Positions 21,506 to 32,334 of a stretch of DNA of 45,000 nucleotides are shown here, one piece after another. The stretch is from Hyphochytrium catenoides (taxonomy: Eukaryota > Sar > Hyphochytriomycetes > Hyphochytriales > Hyphochytriaceae): assembly GCA_900088475.1 (NCBI GenBank), contig FLMG01003187.1, positions 1 through 45,000 of the forward strand, given 5' to 3'. Position 1 is the stretch's first letter; each line of letters opens with the position of its first letter. The notes beneath the pieces are model-generated. The model did not search any database and was not told the DNA's origin. It saw only the letters and a program-made list of their open reading frames with translations. The position numbers and the translations under genes were made by a program.

Positions 21506-21814
21506 TCACTTGTACACTTTTACCCTGTTCACGACAGTCGCTCGACAGGCTGGACAGGTATGCTCCCCACGAGTTTCAAGGGAGGCAGAGCATATCCCCG
21601 ATAGAGTGTAATGTCCACATGTGGAAAGAACAATCTCCCGTTCACGGTCTTCACACATGATACAAAGATTTGCGTTCTCTTCTCCTCTGACAGCACTGAT
21701 GTCAACAGTGGCAGGTGCCCCTTCAATTTTGGCGTGATCCTTCTTTGCGGCGGAGAGGCATTGTTGGTCTGACGAAGGCTCTGTCTTCAAGGCTTGCTCG
21801 GCCCGTACAAAGAG
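21506..21814 (-). CDS. RING-finger protein, terminal exon
   Basis: The minus-strand frame starts at a likely splice acceptor (TTAG at 21818-21815) and runs 102 codons to a TAA. There is no ATG at its head, so it is a 3' exon. Residues ~57-95 form a C-terminal RING of the kind found at the end of E3 ubiquitin ligases: CIMC, then TCGH, then GIC, then CPACR, ending VVNRVKVYK. In the canonical C3HC4 pattern a Cys follows the His by three residues. Here that position is Ser (CGHYTLSGIC), so one zinc ligand appears missing. The family role would be E2 binding and ubiquitin transfer, and whether this RING still folds is uncertain. A possible preceding exon is 21895-21854 (14 codons, joined by a 39-base intron). 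I could not trace exons further upstream. Confidence 0.6.
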   Translation of the reverse strand, partial: LFVRAEQALKTEPSSDQQCLSAAKKDHAKIEGAPATVDISAVRGEENANLCIMCEDREREIVLSTCGHYTLSGICSASLETRGEHTCPACRATVVNRVKVYK

Positions 21815-22386
21815 CTAACGATGGTATCATGGCTGATGGTGCAGAGTTGTCACCTGCTGTGGGCCATGACGATGGCTCAATTCCGCATATACTTTCTATA
21901 GGCTAAACACCCCTCTCGCCCTTGCTTCTCCTTCTCGCTGCTTGCGGTCTCTACAGTACCACTATTTAACGGTTGCAACAACTAATAATATGGTAGGGTG
22001 TACAAGGCTGGCGGGTGACTGCTGCTCACTGCAGGAAGGTCCCTTACATCGGTCTGTTGTGCCTGCTTGGCAAGAAGAGGTAGCTGTTACCACTGAGAAC
22101 CAAATTTATCACTTCCTTCTCAATGCCTGGGCATCATGTCATCAGTGAAAAGAATAGTCACTCTTAGTAAAGAACTCCAAACCGTGCCACTCTCCTCAAT
22201 CTCTACCGACCTCTTTGATTGATTAAGTACCTACCTCACACCGAGAAGTGAAGAGGAGCTATCTCCAGTTGAAAATGAGAGGAAAGTAATAGGCTACTGA
22301 CAGAAGTGGAGCCAGACGACGACGACAGGGCGCAGCAGCTGGAGTTTATCTAATCATTTAGGTCATCAGAAGCACTACCGCTCAGC
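21815..22386. other. Probable upstream exons/introns of the RING gene; otherwise empty
   Basis: It contains a candidate small minus-strand exon at 21895-21854 flanked by AG and GT in the right phase. The rest, up to the end of the next minus-strand gene at 22387, shows no open frame of note. The full RING gene model cannot be read from the sequence alone. Confidence 0.3.
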
Positions 22387-23905
22387 CTACATTAGATCCT
22401 TTATAGCGCCCCATCCTTCCTCACTTTCCACACGTCTGACCGTGACTCTGCACAGCGTGATTCTATTCTCCATAGAAAAAGTATAAAAGTCCAGAAAGCG
22501 CATGCGCAGTGTCTGCCTCTCTCGTTGTGGTTGAAGCTCCTTCTCTCTATCATCGTCTAGTACATTGTGCCTACCCTGAGCGTCCCCACTACCAGGAGCA
22601 TGGTCTTCGTTTATTGTTCTTTCTGGGGCATCGTCTGGTTGTTCCCTCGTCAGCGCTTCAAACGTGGAAGAGACAATAAATCTGTCTCCTCTTAGATCCA
22701 CCGCTCGGATCTCAAGATCCTTAACGCAGCACCATTTAAAGCATCGGATGTAGTCGCCCCTACAACGTAAGGCAGAGCAAGCAGGATTGATGAGACACTT
22801 TCAGAATCACTATGGATGCGGACAGGACTCTTGCTTTAATAAGTTTGGACAAAGGAACAGCGACCCGACTTTAGCGAGTAGAGACAGAAAGCCAGGTCCT
22901 GAGAAGGATACCTGAACTTGCAGAATGAAGACTGAAAGATAGGGAATAGAGAGCTGTGATAGAGGAGCGGAAAGAGATGCAGAGAGAACTAGAGCAAGAG
23001 CGAGGAGCGGAAAGAGAGAGAGAAGGAAGAAAGCGTAGACCAATGAAGAGACGACTCTTGAGCGGCAAGTAGTCCAGGTGTACTAACCATTTTTTTCTGA
23101 TCCCATCCCAACCCTTACAGTCATCAGGAGCAACCTCTAACGGCGCCCACCAATCCGAAGGGAATGCTGCCATAGGAGAATCTGAAGGGTAAGAGAGATT
23201 TTCTAGAGAAGCCGGAGAAGCCACAACAGAGAGTGGAAGCTGGTCATGCACCATTAGACTGTTCATATGAAACAGCGAAAGGTACTCTTCGAGTCGCCCT
23301 GCGTTAAAATGGTCCATCGATTGAGCAAGAAGAGCTCGACGGCAGTCCTTCACTGTCTGCAAAGAGAGAGGGAAAGATAGGGCGGCAGAAGCGATAGGCG
23401 ACATCGCAGAAAGAGAGTGATAGATCTGATCTTCGTCAGAGAGCACTGAGAGAAGTTGCAGACGTTGTTTGAGCTTCTTTTGCCGTTCTTCTGCAGCTTC
23501 AATCTTACGTTGGAGGTTAAGGATGTACTTTGGAGCAACGTTGCTTGTTACCCGTTTTCCTTTTCGTGCTGGCCTCATTTGCTCCTTGTTACTCAAGCGC
23601 TTTGGCTCTAGAGCAGAGGATGCATCGTTGTTAGTACTCCATTCGTCATGGTCAGGGGCAAAGTCCCTAGACCTTGTGAGCCTTTCCGCTATTCCAGCAT
23701 CAACAGGTGCAACTCTGCTGCGAGCCTCTGCTGTTGTCGATTGTCTTCCATAGTAGGCTGCTGGTGCTAGTATACCTTTCCTGGTGGTAGTGGAGAGAGA
23801 TTGAAGGAGCCAAGCTTCCAGAGCTTCCTCCGCCGTTGTCTTCTGTCTTTTTGGAATGGCGGTAGTCGGCACTCTCTGGCAGCTTCCTCGTATTGTATCT
23901 TCCAT
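22387..23905 (-). CDS. Two-exon protein with zipper-like coiled coil
   Basis: I join exon 23905-23088 to exon 22759-22387. The donor is TG/GTTAGT and the acceptor TTGTAG/G. Phases agree and give 396 residues. The 328-base intron is CT-rich. Residues ~20-120 are basic and polar. Residues ~124-155 form a coiled coil (KYILNLQRKIEAAEERQKK) preceded by basic residues, reminiscent of a bZIP leucine zipper, but the basic region lacks a convincing Asn-x7-Arg signature. The C-terminal half, spanning the splice, reads WDGIRKKW/GDYIRCFKWC and continues as a mixed alpha/beta region. A transcription-factor role is possible but unproven. Without splicing, the first exon would continue into a low-complexity Ser/Leu tail, which supports the intron. 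Confidence 0.6.
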
Positions 23906-24470
23906 CTTTCTCCCGCTTCCGCTTTGTAGTATAATCAGCCATCGGCGATCGATGACTCACTCTCAGACTTTCACTCTCTCATCGGATGACGCATGGTCAT
24001 CCACATGATCCTCTCTTCCAGCCGGTCATTATCACATGGACCACATGAAGAAGAAGCCGATTTACGTGTCCACCTCAACAACTGGAAGCAGCAATGCAGC
24101 AGAAAACAACAGACAAAGAGAAGACCTTCTTCGCCTCGGAGGAGCTTGAGTGAGCAATTCTATCGACGCTTGTTAGTAAGGACGATTAACTGCCACTTCC
24201 GAGTAAATCATCCTTAGATGCTCCTGCTGCTGCTCATAATCATAATAGAGCACTTCTCCCGCTCTTCTATCTTTCGTTAACGAGCGTCTTCTATCGCTCA
24301 GTGGCCCGTCATCATTGCTCTTGGTACTCATCAACTTTCTTTTCTGACAGACCAGCCAGCTTTCCGAACGAAGTCTTGTTCCTCTCTGCTTTGTTCATCT
24401 TCTTCCGGATCATCGTCTCTTCTCCTTCTTCCGCCACCAGCAGCAGCATCTGCAGGAGCCTTTATAATTA

Positions 24471-24489
24471 GCAGCAGCAGCAGCAGCAA
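24471..24489. repeat. CAG/CTG microsatellite
   Basis: About six GCA/CAG units. On the minus strand they read as Leu codons within a short hydrophobic frame. Confidence 0.9.
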
Positions 24490-24995
24490 GCAAGACCAGC
24501 GGCTCATCAGCAGCAGGAAAGGTCCTGGAAGGAACTCTTCTTCCATCATTTGAGCAGTTCTGTGACAACGGCACAACCAACCTTCCACAAAGAATGGTGC
24601 GCTGTTAGCTAATAGTTATCAAATGCATCACAGGGGCGATTCCACGGCACTGATCTGACTGGAAGGGGGACACCAACAAAAACGTACGATTACTGAGCAT
24701 TGCTGGCGGGTGGGGGGACCGGGTGGGGAGCATCCTCTCTCCTACAATTATTGTATAGAGTTCGGTGATAACCTCACAAACGCATAGCATGAGAATAAGC
24801 AACCAAGACAGATTAAGGAAGAGGTTTGTCAGTGGTGGGGACAAAACACTTTATTATATGATATCGTTATATCTATAGTCGTGCTTGAAGCTCGGCCCGC
24901 CTGCTTCACTTGAGGGAGAAAAAAAGCAATCTTTATTACTATTCATCATCATCATCAAGCATCTCCTCCCTCACATCACTAGGAAAACAATGCAA

Positions 24996-25023
24996 CAGCA
25001 GCAGCAGCAGCAGCAGCGGCGGC
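24996..25023. repeat. CAG microsatellite followed by CGG units
   Basis: Seven perfect CAG units followed directly by CGG-type triplets, a compound triplet repeat. Confidence 0.9.
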
Positions 25024-26480
25024 GTGAAGCTCATTCCATGCGAAGAAGGAGATGACGAAGCTCAAAAATGCAAAGCATCTATCCACCACTGGTTGATAGA
25101 GCAAGAAGCAAAGGAAGTAACTATCCAAGAAGCAGCGGCGGCGGCAGGCGGAGGCGGCGGAGGCTTTTTCCTTCCTTCTTATTACCGCCGCGGCGTAGAT
25201 CTTTGAACCAATAATACTACTGCCAAACAAACCCTTTTAGGAACCGACTTCTTCTACTGATGAGGATGATGATGAGATGATGACGCTAATAACAACCTTC
25301 TTCTTCTTTTCAAAAAGCGACTTACTTCGTCTTCTTCTGAGAGGCTTTATTACTACGGCATTGGACTCTAGGTAGAAGAGTGCCACCGTTCATTATCAGG
25401 CGCCAACAAGACACAAAGGAAGATTGATTCTCCATTATGAGTGCGGGCAAGCAAACACTAGCCTGTGATGAGGTCATCAAGAGGTACGGTCGTTTGTCAT
25501 CTTTGTTTAATGTTAGCCGCTATAATTGATTTTCTCCCATGGTAACCTATCTTACTGCAGCAGGAATAATCATTAGCTAGCGGCGGTATACGTTAGTTGG
25601 ATAGAAGAAAAAAAGTGTCATCAGTAAGTAGTGCTATTACCTTACCTTATCCCGAATAGCGGCCAACAGGGAGATTAGCTCCCAACCTGTCTCTCTTGTT
25701 CATGATGATGGCTGACGCTCTTGCTACTTCTTGCCCCTGCTGCCTCGCAATGATGAGGCCTTACAATCACTAGACCAGATCTTCAGAGCTTCTTCTTGTT
25801 CATAGTTCTTACACTCTTCAGACCAAACCAACACTGAGACAGTAATAAACACATCGGGTTCTCCACTGCCGTCGCCCTAGTAGTAATTTTATTGGGCCTT
25901 CACTCTTTCGTCCTATAAATGTGTCAGAAGGCAGGACAACAAACTCACAAGGGTCCCGTGCTGATGCACACGTTGGCTTATTGTCATCATAGGCGTGAAT
26001 AGAGCGGGAAATCGACCATCACATCGAGATGAACCAGAATATGAGGAGGATGTACCCAGAGTAACAGCCTCTCTCAAACTAGAGGAGGGGATACGTCCTG
26101 AGGGGACTACAAGGTGCAGATTGCTTATGGACGGGTGATGCCTCAGTGCTCCACCATATCAATCTCAGCCAGCTACGAGAAGCAGCAGCAGCTACCGCGC
26201 GTTCCTCGTCATCACCGCGACGGCGAAGAACTGAACCACTTTTACTAGCCGGCCCTCAGCTACTTCTTCGCCACCTTCCTCGTCTCTAAGGGAGAGTCTC
26301 TCGCTCCAGGCGGCGGCTCCATCTTCCTTTCACACTACTGTCACTATAGCAACCAGGAAAAGTAACTGTTATGGGTGTAGAGACTTTCTATAATCGACAA
26401 GCAATGCTCATGATCGATCATGCTCTTGTTATTAGCGCTGTCATCAATCCTTCTGGCCTTAACCTAGCGACCACGGGCAG

Positions 26481-27227
26481 CTACCTAAGCCAATGTTGGG
26501 CATATTTCACCGCCATAACCATCTTCTCAACCTCACGAATGTTGTTGCTGATCATTTGGCGATAGTGCAAGTCGCCTAGGAAGCCATCGAAGACCAGCAT
26601 CCCCACGAAACTTGCTGTTTGAAGTCGTTGACCGTTCAATAGCAAGGGGAGACCTGGAACAAGAGACTCTGCCATTGCTATATGTCGCTGTGCCTGGATG
26701 GAGAGATCCTGCGCGCGTTTTAACCCTTGGTGTTGCTTAACCTCAGCTAGACGACCTAGGAGACGACCTCGAGGAGCGATGATATCGACTGTATTTGCAG
26801 ATCTAGCTCCATTTAGCTCGCGAAGGCAGAGTTCCAGCTGGCGAAGGGCGTCATTTAGATGTCTTCGTGCCTCGGCCACCTGGTAGCTGTTATCCACCAG
26901 CGGAACGGCAGGTTGAGCGACAACAGGTTGACCAACCATCACTGAAGGTGGTGCTGCTTGTGGACCGTTATAAGGAGGAGCTTGCTGATAACCATACGGA
27001 GTGGATTGAGCATAGTACATCTGTTGTCCTGGCTGTCCAGCAGATACTGATGGTGGCGGTGGCGTTGCGGCTGAAGAAACAAGGACTACATTATTCTTAG
27101 CTCCTCGATCTGCAGCACCGCCGACAGCGTAACCTGCCACAGCAGCAACAGCCACAGGATGGGGTCGGCGAAGCTCTCGACGCTCCTCACGTCTTTCATG
27201 CCGGTTATGGTGGAAGAGTGGCGGCAT
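26481..27227 (-). CDS. His/Arg- and Pro/Gln-rich protein with helical C-terminus
   Basis: 248 residues from an ATG at 27227 to TAG, intronless. The first ~22 residues are His/Arg-rich (HHNRHERREERRELRRPH). An Ala/Val/Gly-rich hydrophobic segment (~25-40) follows and could be a weak membrane anchor. Residues ~55-115 are Pro/Gln/Tyr/Ala-rich and disordered (YYAQSTPYGYQQAPPYNGP). The remainder (~115-248) is predicted helical with regular hydrophobic spacing. I do not recognise a family. A scaffold or adaptor with a disordered middle and a helical C-terminal domain is the most that composition suggests. Codon usage and the intact frame support a real gene. Confidence 0.65.
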   Translation of the reverse strand: MPPLFHHNRHERREERRELRRPHPVAVAAVAGYAVGGAADRGAKNNVVLVSSAATPPPPSVSAGQPGQQMYYAQSTPYGYQQAPPYNGPQAAPPSVMVGQPVVAQPAVPLVDNSYQVAEARRHLNDALRQLELCLRELNGARSANTVDIIAPRGRLLGRLAEVKQHQGLKRAQDLSIQAQRHIAMAESLVPGLPLLLNGQRLQTASFVGMLVFDGFLGDLHYRQMISNNIREVEKMVMAVKYAQHWLR

Positions 27228-27814
27228 TTCTTTCTTTTATATGAAAAGACAGGTTGTTCGGTGGTGAAAGTCGGTTTTGCGATGGGCTATGCTAGTCAAC
27301 TTGCTGGAAGGAAGAAGATTAGCTACTGCCAAAGAGGAAGTCGGGCCGGGCCCTACGCAAGGCAAGCACGGGATGCCGCCCGCGACGAGAACAAGGGAAG
27401 TTGACCAAGGCCATTATGAGCTCCATAAGGACCGTCAACTTTAAGGGCCCTGTCAGTATCCTTGTAAGACTCGGCGAAGGAGGGCCGAGTAACGATAGAG
27501 GAAGGAGAATGTTAACAACTTCCTTCCTCTCCGGAACGTGTACTAAGGAGAGGAGAGAGCATTGACTGCTACTATTAGCCTGCTGCTGCTGCTTTGTTTG
27601 TTAGTCCACACTATGAGTGATCAGCTGCTCTTGGTGGGCTTGACAATTATTTTTCCCCGTACTGTTCCCTATGTGGCCAGGATGGCTGTGACGACGATCT
27701 TCGTGCTGCTGCTGCCCTCTTTCTCCTCCTCCGGTCACTCGTCATCACTCTTCTTCCCTGCACACTTCTTCTTGGCGCTGCTGCTTTTCCTCTTCAAGAT
27801 TATCATCCATCCCC

Positions 27815-27836
27815 GCAGCAGCAGCAGCAGCAGCAG
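27815..27836. repeat. CAG microsatellite
   Basis: About seven GCA/CAG units in non-coding sequence. Confidence 0.9.
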
Positions 27837-28384
27837 GACGCCGCCCCGCAGTAAGCGACGACAGAGGGCAGCTGTCTCCTCCTCGCTTCAATCATCTTTC
27901 TGCTGATTGCTGCCTCCTAAGCGCCCTCCTCTTCCTTTTCTTCTCTCCTTCTTCTTCTGGCAGTGATGCTGCAAGCAGAAGCTCGTTTGACAGAAGCGAT
28001 CTTTTCTTAGTGCACTGCCCTCCTCTCACCCTTCCCTTCCTTGTCAAGGAGGAAGAGGAGGGAGGTGGTTCTTTTGTCCTTACAGACCCACCCACCTTTT
28101 TTCAGATACAGAACTTATTATGGGGAAATAGGAGGGAGGGGCGTAGAAACTTGCTTTGCGTAGGGGTACTCGTAGAAGTCAGGGGGATGGGTGCGTGTAG
28201 AATTGTAAAAAGAAGCCACTCCATGAGTCTCACGGTCGCGGGGGTTTACTGGATGAAGGGTAGCTTCCCTTCTTTCTGCAGTGTTGCATACTGGCCGTGA
28301 TGATTTAAAATATGAGGCAGTAGAGCAGATACTATCATTCAATTTCGCGATAATGATTCAATATAACTATAGTACCACCATTGT

Positions 28385-28693
28385 CTAAGGAGTCGTTTCA
28401 GAATGGAAGTGAGTGAGAGAAAGAAAGAGGGATAGGGCGCGAAAGAGAGACAGACAGAGAAAGAGAGACAGAGCGTGAAAGAGAGACAGACTGAGAAAGG
28501 AAGACAGACCGAGAATGAACAGACCGAGTAAGAGAGACAGAGCGTGAAAGAGAGGAAGAGAGAGAGAGTGAGAAAGACAGACAGAGAAGAGAGACAGAGG
28601 CTGAGACAGCAAAGAGAGAGAAAGGGAAAATGAACAAGAAAGAGAGACAGAGAAGATTGATACAGAGCAGATAAGAGAAAGGGAAATAGACGG

Positions 28694-28748
<55 letters not shown>
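28385..28748. repeat. GA-rich polypurine tract
   Basis: About 360 bases almost wholly of purines on the + strand. It ends in a pure (GA)n run of roughly 45 bases (about 28700-28746). The left part is built of imperfect ~70-base higher-order units around 'agagagacagagcgtgaaag'. On the minus strand it reads as Leu/Ser repeats, which are not a gene. Confidence 0.9.
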
Positions 28749-28749
<1 letters not shown>

Positions 28750-29333
28750 TCGCAAAAGTACAGTTGATATGAATAGCAAACGGCGGTTTCTTCTTTGCCT
28801 TTCCCTCTCCTTGGATCCTAGCTCTCCGATCCCCTCCTCCTCATCAACAATAGACGGTAAAGAGGAGAGAGAGACGCAGCATGGGTTGATGATGCAAGAG
28901 GATGGCCACAGATGAACGATAAGACTAAGGGCCGTTCCTCATTGCTCCGGCGGCTAGCGATGATGAGGAGCGCCACCAGGAGCAAGCGCGTTGCGTCATG
29001 CCGTACTACCCCTCTCAGGAGGGCCCGCAATGAAGAGTGAAGAGCGCAACAACGAACGTGTTTAGCTCGACTTTTTCTTCCGGACGGTGGTGGCAGGAAG
29101 GACGGATGAAGCGTATGGTGAAGGAAAGCGTCTTGTCAGCTTGCGTGAGCTGGCTTTCGAGGCTCGCTGGCTCATTCGTCGCCACCTCCCTTCAGCCATA
29201 AGCAGTGCTCTTGCTCGTGCTCTCTCAGGTAGAACCTTGTCCTCTTTGTCGAGCAAGCAGGCAGCGGTCGGTGGAGGGTGAGAAGATGCCAACCATCCTT
29301 TTCAACAATATTTAACATCTAGCAAGCAGCACT

Positions 29334-31595
29334 ATGCTGACCTTGGAAAGGCTCTCTGGCCTGAGCGCCAACGAAATTCGGAGCAACATCAAGCTCCAAT
29401 GTGCCGGAGGTACGGGATCTGCAGAGGTCCTGGCCATGCAAGGCGATGCACTGCTATCGATGCACATTCTGCAGATCATCATCAGAAAGTTCCCGTCTTT
29501 GACCACAAGAGAGACCATTCACGCGATGAAGGAACGCTATACCAGCAACGAAAGCCTCGCTTTTATCGCCAAGAAACTAAGAGTCTACGCTCTGATTGAC
29601 CCTCCCGTAGCCGCCAAAGGACAGCCATCTCGCAGGTTCAGTGAGTGGGAGATGGCGACTACTTTGGAGGCCATGATCCAGCTTGTGAACAACGCAAACG
29701 GGTACTCAGCTTCAGAGACTTTCGCTGCTGCCTTGATGGACATCCTGGACAGCTCAACGCTCTCTGAATCGTCTCCTTCTACTAGGGCAATCAGGAGCGA
29801 GAGCATTGGTGCTGGAGGCATTGGCAGTCAAGGTGACAAATCCAAAGAAAGTTCAAAAGCCGCGAGAATCTTCCCTCCTCCAGTGTCAGTGGTGGTGCAA
29901 AAAAGTAAGGATGAGGCCTCTCTTCCTAAGACTGCAACGCCACCAGCGGTCAAAAGTGGAGGCAAAGGGACGAAGAAAAGCCCCAAGTTAGGGCCAACCT
30001 CGACTACCCCGAGGGCAAGCAGCACCGCTCATTCACAAGAGCAAGGCCGTCAAGATGCAAATGGGAAGGCGCGCATTGCACCTACTACCAGCCCCAGTAA
30101 AACCCTTAGTAGTATAGGTAAAAAGGAGTCTCCTACAGCTTTCAAGCAGTCCCACGGGTCCTTAACGGGCAATCCCGGTACCGATCCTAGCCATTCAATG
30201 AAGGGAGAAGCTACACCTCGAAGAGAAAGTGTGACAGCCATTCCATCATTGGAGAAAAAGGAAGGGGAACAGCCAGTTACTCCTGTGAAGCTCTCACCTT
30301 CTGCCTCCCCAACAAAGAAGCAGAATAAAAGGAAGAAGAAAAAGCAAGAGAGAGAAAAGGATGGCCAGCAGGGCGATGTCAAGAAGGAACTGGATAGTAT
30401 GGCGACACCACCGTGCTCCTCTCACCTTTCGGAAGCAGCCATGAAGGCCGAACAGAGGAAAGGAACACTTCCCGTACTTGAGCAAGCAAGCAGTCTCTGT
30501 CCTTCCGGAGGAGCAACAAAGGAACCACGTGATCTAACCTTTACTGGATGTCACCTCATAACGCCGCGTAACTCTCAAAGGGCGTTGTTTGCGCTAATCC
30601 GAGGTCAGCTAGATCGTCTGGGTCCTTTGGAGCTTGACCAGCTTATGGTCGCTCTATGGAAAGAGAGAGGATCTTTTCCTTCCAGCTGTGGTCTTCTCTT
30701 GGAGCCTCAGACCTTACCAAGGGTAAAAGGAGACTACATCGCGAACCTCATCGTTGAAGATATGACCTTACCTACACCGAAGCTTATAACTCTGGCCTCG
30801 TTGCCGGACAATCTGTCCATCCCGTGTCCAGCGTGCAAGATACCGCTAAAGAAGCTAAAGAACGTTATTGAGCACATCAACGAGAGGTGCCCCCGGCGTT
30901 ATGTTAGCTGCGACCAATGTGACTTGCTGATGACTGCTGACTGCATGAACAACCACGATTGTGATGATATCATAGAGTGCAAGGACTGCGGATACAAGGT
31001 AAACAGCACTTTGTGGCATCTCCACCTCAAGCAAGAAGGGCCAATCAAGAGTTATACTAGGCAGGACTGTCAGCACTGTGGACAAATGCAGATGATTGAT
31101 GATGATATTGGCTATGTCACACACCACAACTGCCTCCTCACGTTCATAGTCTACGATATTGTGCCCTACCCAGGACTATCGGCCCAGGAGGCAGCAGACT
31201 TAAGAGCTATCTACATCTTTAGCGAGAGAACGACGTTTGGCTCCTGTGGAGCGTGTCAGCTTGATAACGTGGCTGAACGCCCACCGGTCGCTTACCGCCG
31301 GAAGGAAATGGTTGCACATTGCTGCACTAAGACTGGCCATCATACGCGCTTTCCCCCTGAGATGCCGCTCTGTCCGAGTACCCGAAGCGCATGGTATACT
31401 CCCGAACTGAGTGAACCTACCGCTTCTCAGGAGCCAGCCATGGCCACATCTTCACCACCTGCTACGATTGCTACCCCTACTCTTCCATCTATCGCTCCTA
31501 CACCGGAGGAGGATCTGACGACACAGAGGTTAAACGAGAAATCTACTTCACCATCCACTAGCGGCGCAATAGGAACGGCGTGCAAAGTTCAATGA
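29334..31595 (+). CDS. Degenerate RNase III domain fused to Cys/His zinc-finger region
   Basis: 753 residues, intact from ATG to TGA. Residues ~10-125 match the RNase III fold signature: QGDALLSMHILQIIIRKFP, then TSNESLAFIAKKL, then an ATTLEAMIQLV helix. By spacing to Aquifex RNase III, the acidic set Glu37, Glu40, Asp44, Asp107, Glu110 becomes Glu31, Ala34, Asp38, Thr109, Glu112. Two of the four metal ligands are lost and cleavage is unlikely. Residues ~150-400 are a disordered Lys/Ser/Pro linker with a KNKRKKKKQ-type basic patch. Residues ~498-600 hold repeated CxxC/H pairs (CPAC, CDQC, CKDC, CQHC with His in between), like TRAF-type or C2H2-related fingers. The C-terminus is disordered. 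It is probably an RNA-binding or scaffold protein. Inactive RNase III plus zinc-finger proteins are known from trypanosome mitochondrial editing complexes, but no relationship is claimed. Confidence 0.75.
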   Translation: MLTLERLSGLSANEIRSNIKLQCAGGTGSAEVLAMQGDALLSMHILQIIIRKFPSLTTRETIHAMKERYTSNESLAFIAKKLRVYALIDPPVAAKGQPSRRFSEWEMATTLEAMIQLVNNANGYSASETFAAALMDILDSSTLSESSPSTRAIRSESIGAGGIGSQGDKSKESSKAARIFPPPVSVVVQKSKDEASLPKTATPPAVKSGGKGTKKSPKLGPTSTTPRASSTAHSQEQGRQDANGKARIAPTTSPSKTLSSIGKKESPTAFKQSHGSLTGNPGTDPSHSMKGEATPRRESVTAIPSLEKKEGEQPVTPVKLSPSASPTKKQNKRKKKKQEREKDGQQGDVKKELDSMATPPCSSHLSEAAMKAEQRKGTLPVLEQASSLCPSGGATKEPRDLTFTGCHLITPRNSQRALFALIRGQLDRLGPLELDQLMVALWKERGSFPSSCGLLLEPQTLPRVKGDYIANLIVEDMTLPTPKLITLASLPDNLSIPCPACKIPLKKLKNVIEHINERCPRRYVSCDQCDLLMTADCMNNHDCDDIIECKDCGYKVNSTLWHLHLKQEGPIKSYTRQDCQHCGQMQMIDDDIGYVTHHNCLLTFIVYDIVPYPGLSAQEAADLRAIYIFSERTTFGSCGACQLDNVAERPPVAYRRKEMVAHCCTKTGHHTRFPPEMPLCPSTRSAWYTPELSEPTASQEPAMATSSPPATIATPTLPSIAPTPEEDLTTQRLNEKSTSPSTSGAIGTACKVQ

Positions 31596-32283
31596 CTTTA
31601 ATCAGAATCGTGCTCTTAACATTGCTATCTCTCATAGGATGAAATTTTTCTGGGGATGCTCCTGTGAAGCTATCTATGTCCATAGCTCCCAGCATCATTG
31701 TCTGTCTAAGATCGCCGTGAATGGTATGGGGGACTCATGGGGCATGTCTGCTATTATCAATCTTACATTCACTTCGCGGCCGCCTGCTGGTTGACTGGAA
31801 GGCTTCCGACCAAATTAATCATAGGTGGTACCATCAAGGTTGCAGGATAAGTGCTAGGAGAACTAAGGCAAGCTTCAAAAGTATGCAAAGACTTCTCACA
31901 TGAAACCTGGTCGCCTTGCAATTTAAGAACTATAAGAGGAGTTCTTATCATAGTGACTTAGCACTACGGTAGGGCCTGGCCTGTTTCAAGAGCGCCATGG
32001 CTCTTAAAATCCGATGCTGCACTTTCCTACGTGCTCCGGTGCAGTGCTAACTGATAGCTGGGAATTTGGTGGGCGAAAGATCTTGCTGGAGATAATGCCA
32101 ATAGAGGATTGAGCTTAACGAAGCATATGATGGCGTGGTGAGCTCCATAAAGTAGAACTAATAATCATTAAACAGAAGGATTATCTGACGGCTTCCAATG
32201 CTTGCCCACCAGATCGACTTCCTCCTTCCTTTGATTTGAGAGTCTTCTGTCGGTGGACGGTCGACATATGTGGCGGCGGGCTT

Positions 32284-32334
32284 TATCAACATCATCTTGC
32301 TCAGCCCAAGCCGATCGAACGGTCGCAGCTGAGC
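32284..32334 (+). repeat. Inverted repeat, left arm
   Basis: 51 bases matching the reverse complement of 35062-35111. There is a 12-base exact start, a 22-base exact core (cagcccaagccgatcgaacg plus gt) and a 10-base exact end, differing only in a 5-6-base patch and one base. Weaker similarity continues leftward. In one frame it encodes QPKPIERSQLSP. Confidence 0.8.

Larger units (their letters stand above)
23906..26480. other. Long intergenic region with CAG tracts
   Basis: It holds CAG-type microsatellites, listed separately. On the minus strand, 24549-24331 gives a 72-codon ATG frame whose poly-Leu stretch mimics a signal peptide, but the leucines come from the CTG repeat, so I do not trust it as a gene. 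A non-ATG frame at 24910-25206 (+) is Ser/Ala/Gly repeats. Nothing else is recognisable. Confidence 0.35.
27228..29333. other. Intergenic region with microsatellites
   Basis: It contains a CAG tract at 27815-27836 and a large GA tract (listed separately). Several short frames on both strands lie in these biased stretches and are not called. Around 29087-29290 both strands are open for ~65-75 codons without an ATG start. I tested this as an upstream exon of the next gene and rejected it for lack of a start codon. Confidence 0.4.

Noticed and set aside
24331-24549. Small secreted protein on the minus strand
   Set aside because: The hydrophobic 'signal' is a translated CTG repeat; no other support.
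27469-27490. Hairpin ACTCGGC/GCCGAGT
   Set aside because: A 7-base stem in intergenic DNA is too weak to call an RNA element.
28339-28779. Leu/Ser-rich 146-codon minus-strand frame
   Set aside because: It is the translation of the GA tract and not a protein.
29087-29290. Upstream exon of the RNase III-like gene joined by a ~52-base intron
   Set aside because: Splice phase would work, but the frame has no ATG and is closed just upstream, and the downstream frame already has its own ATG.
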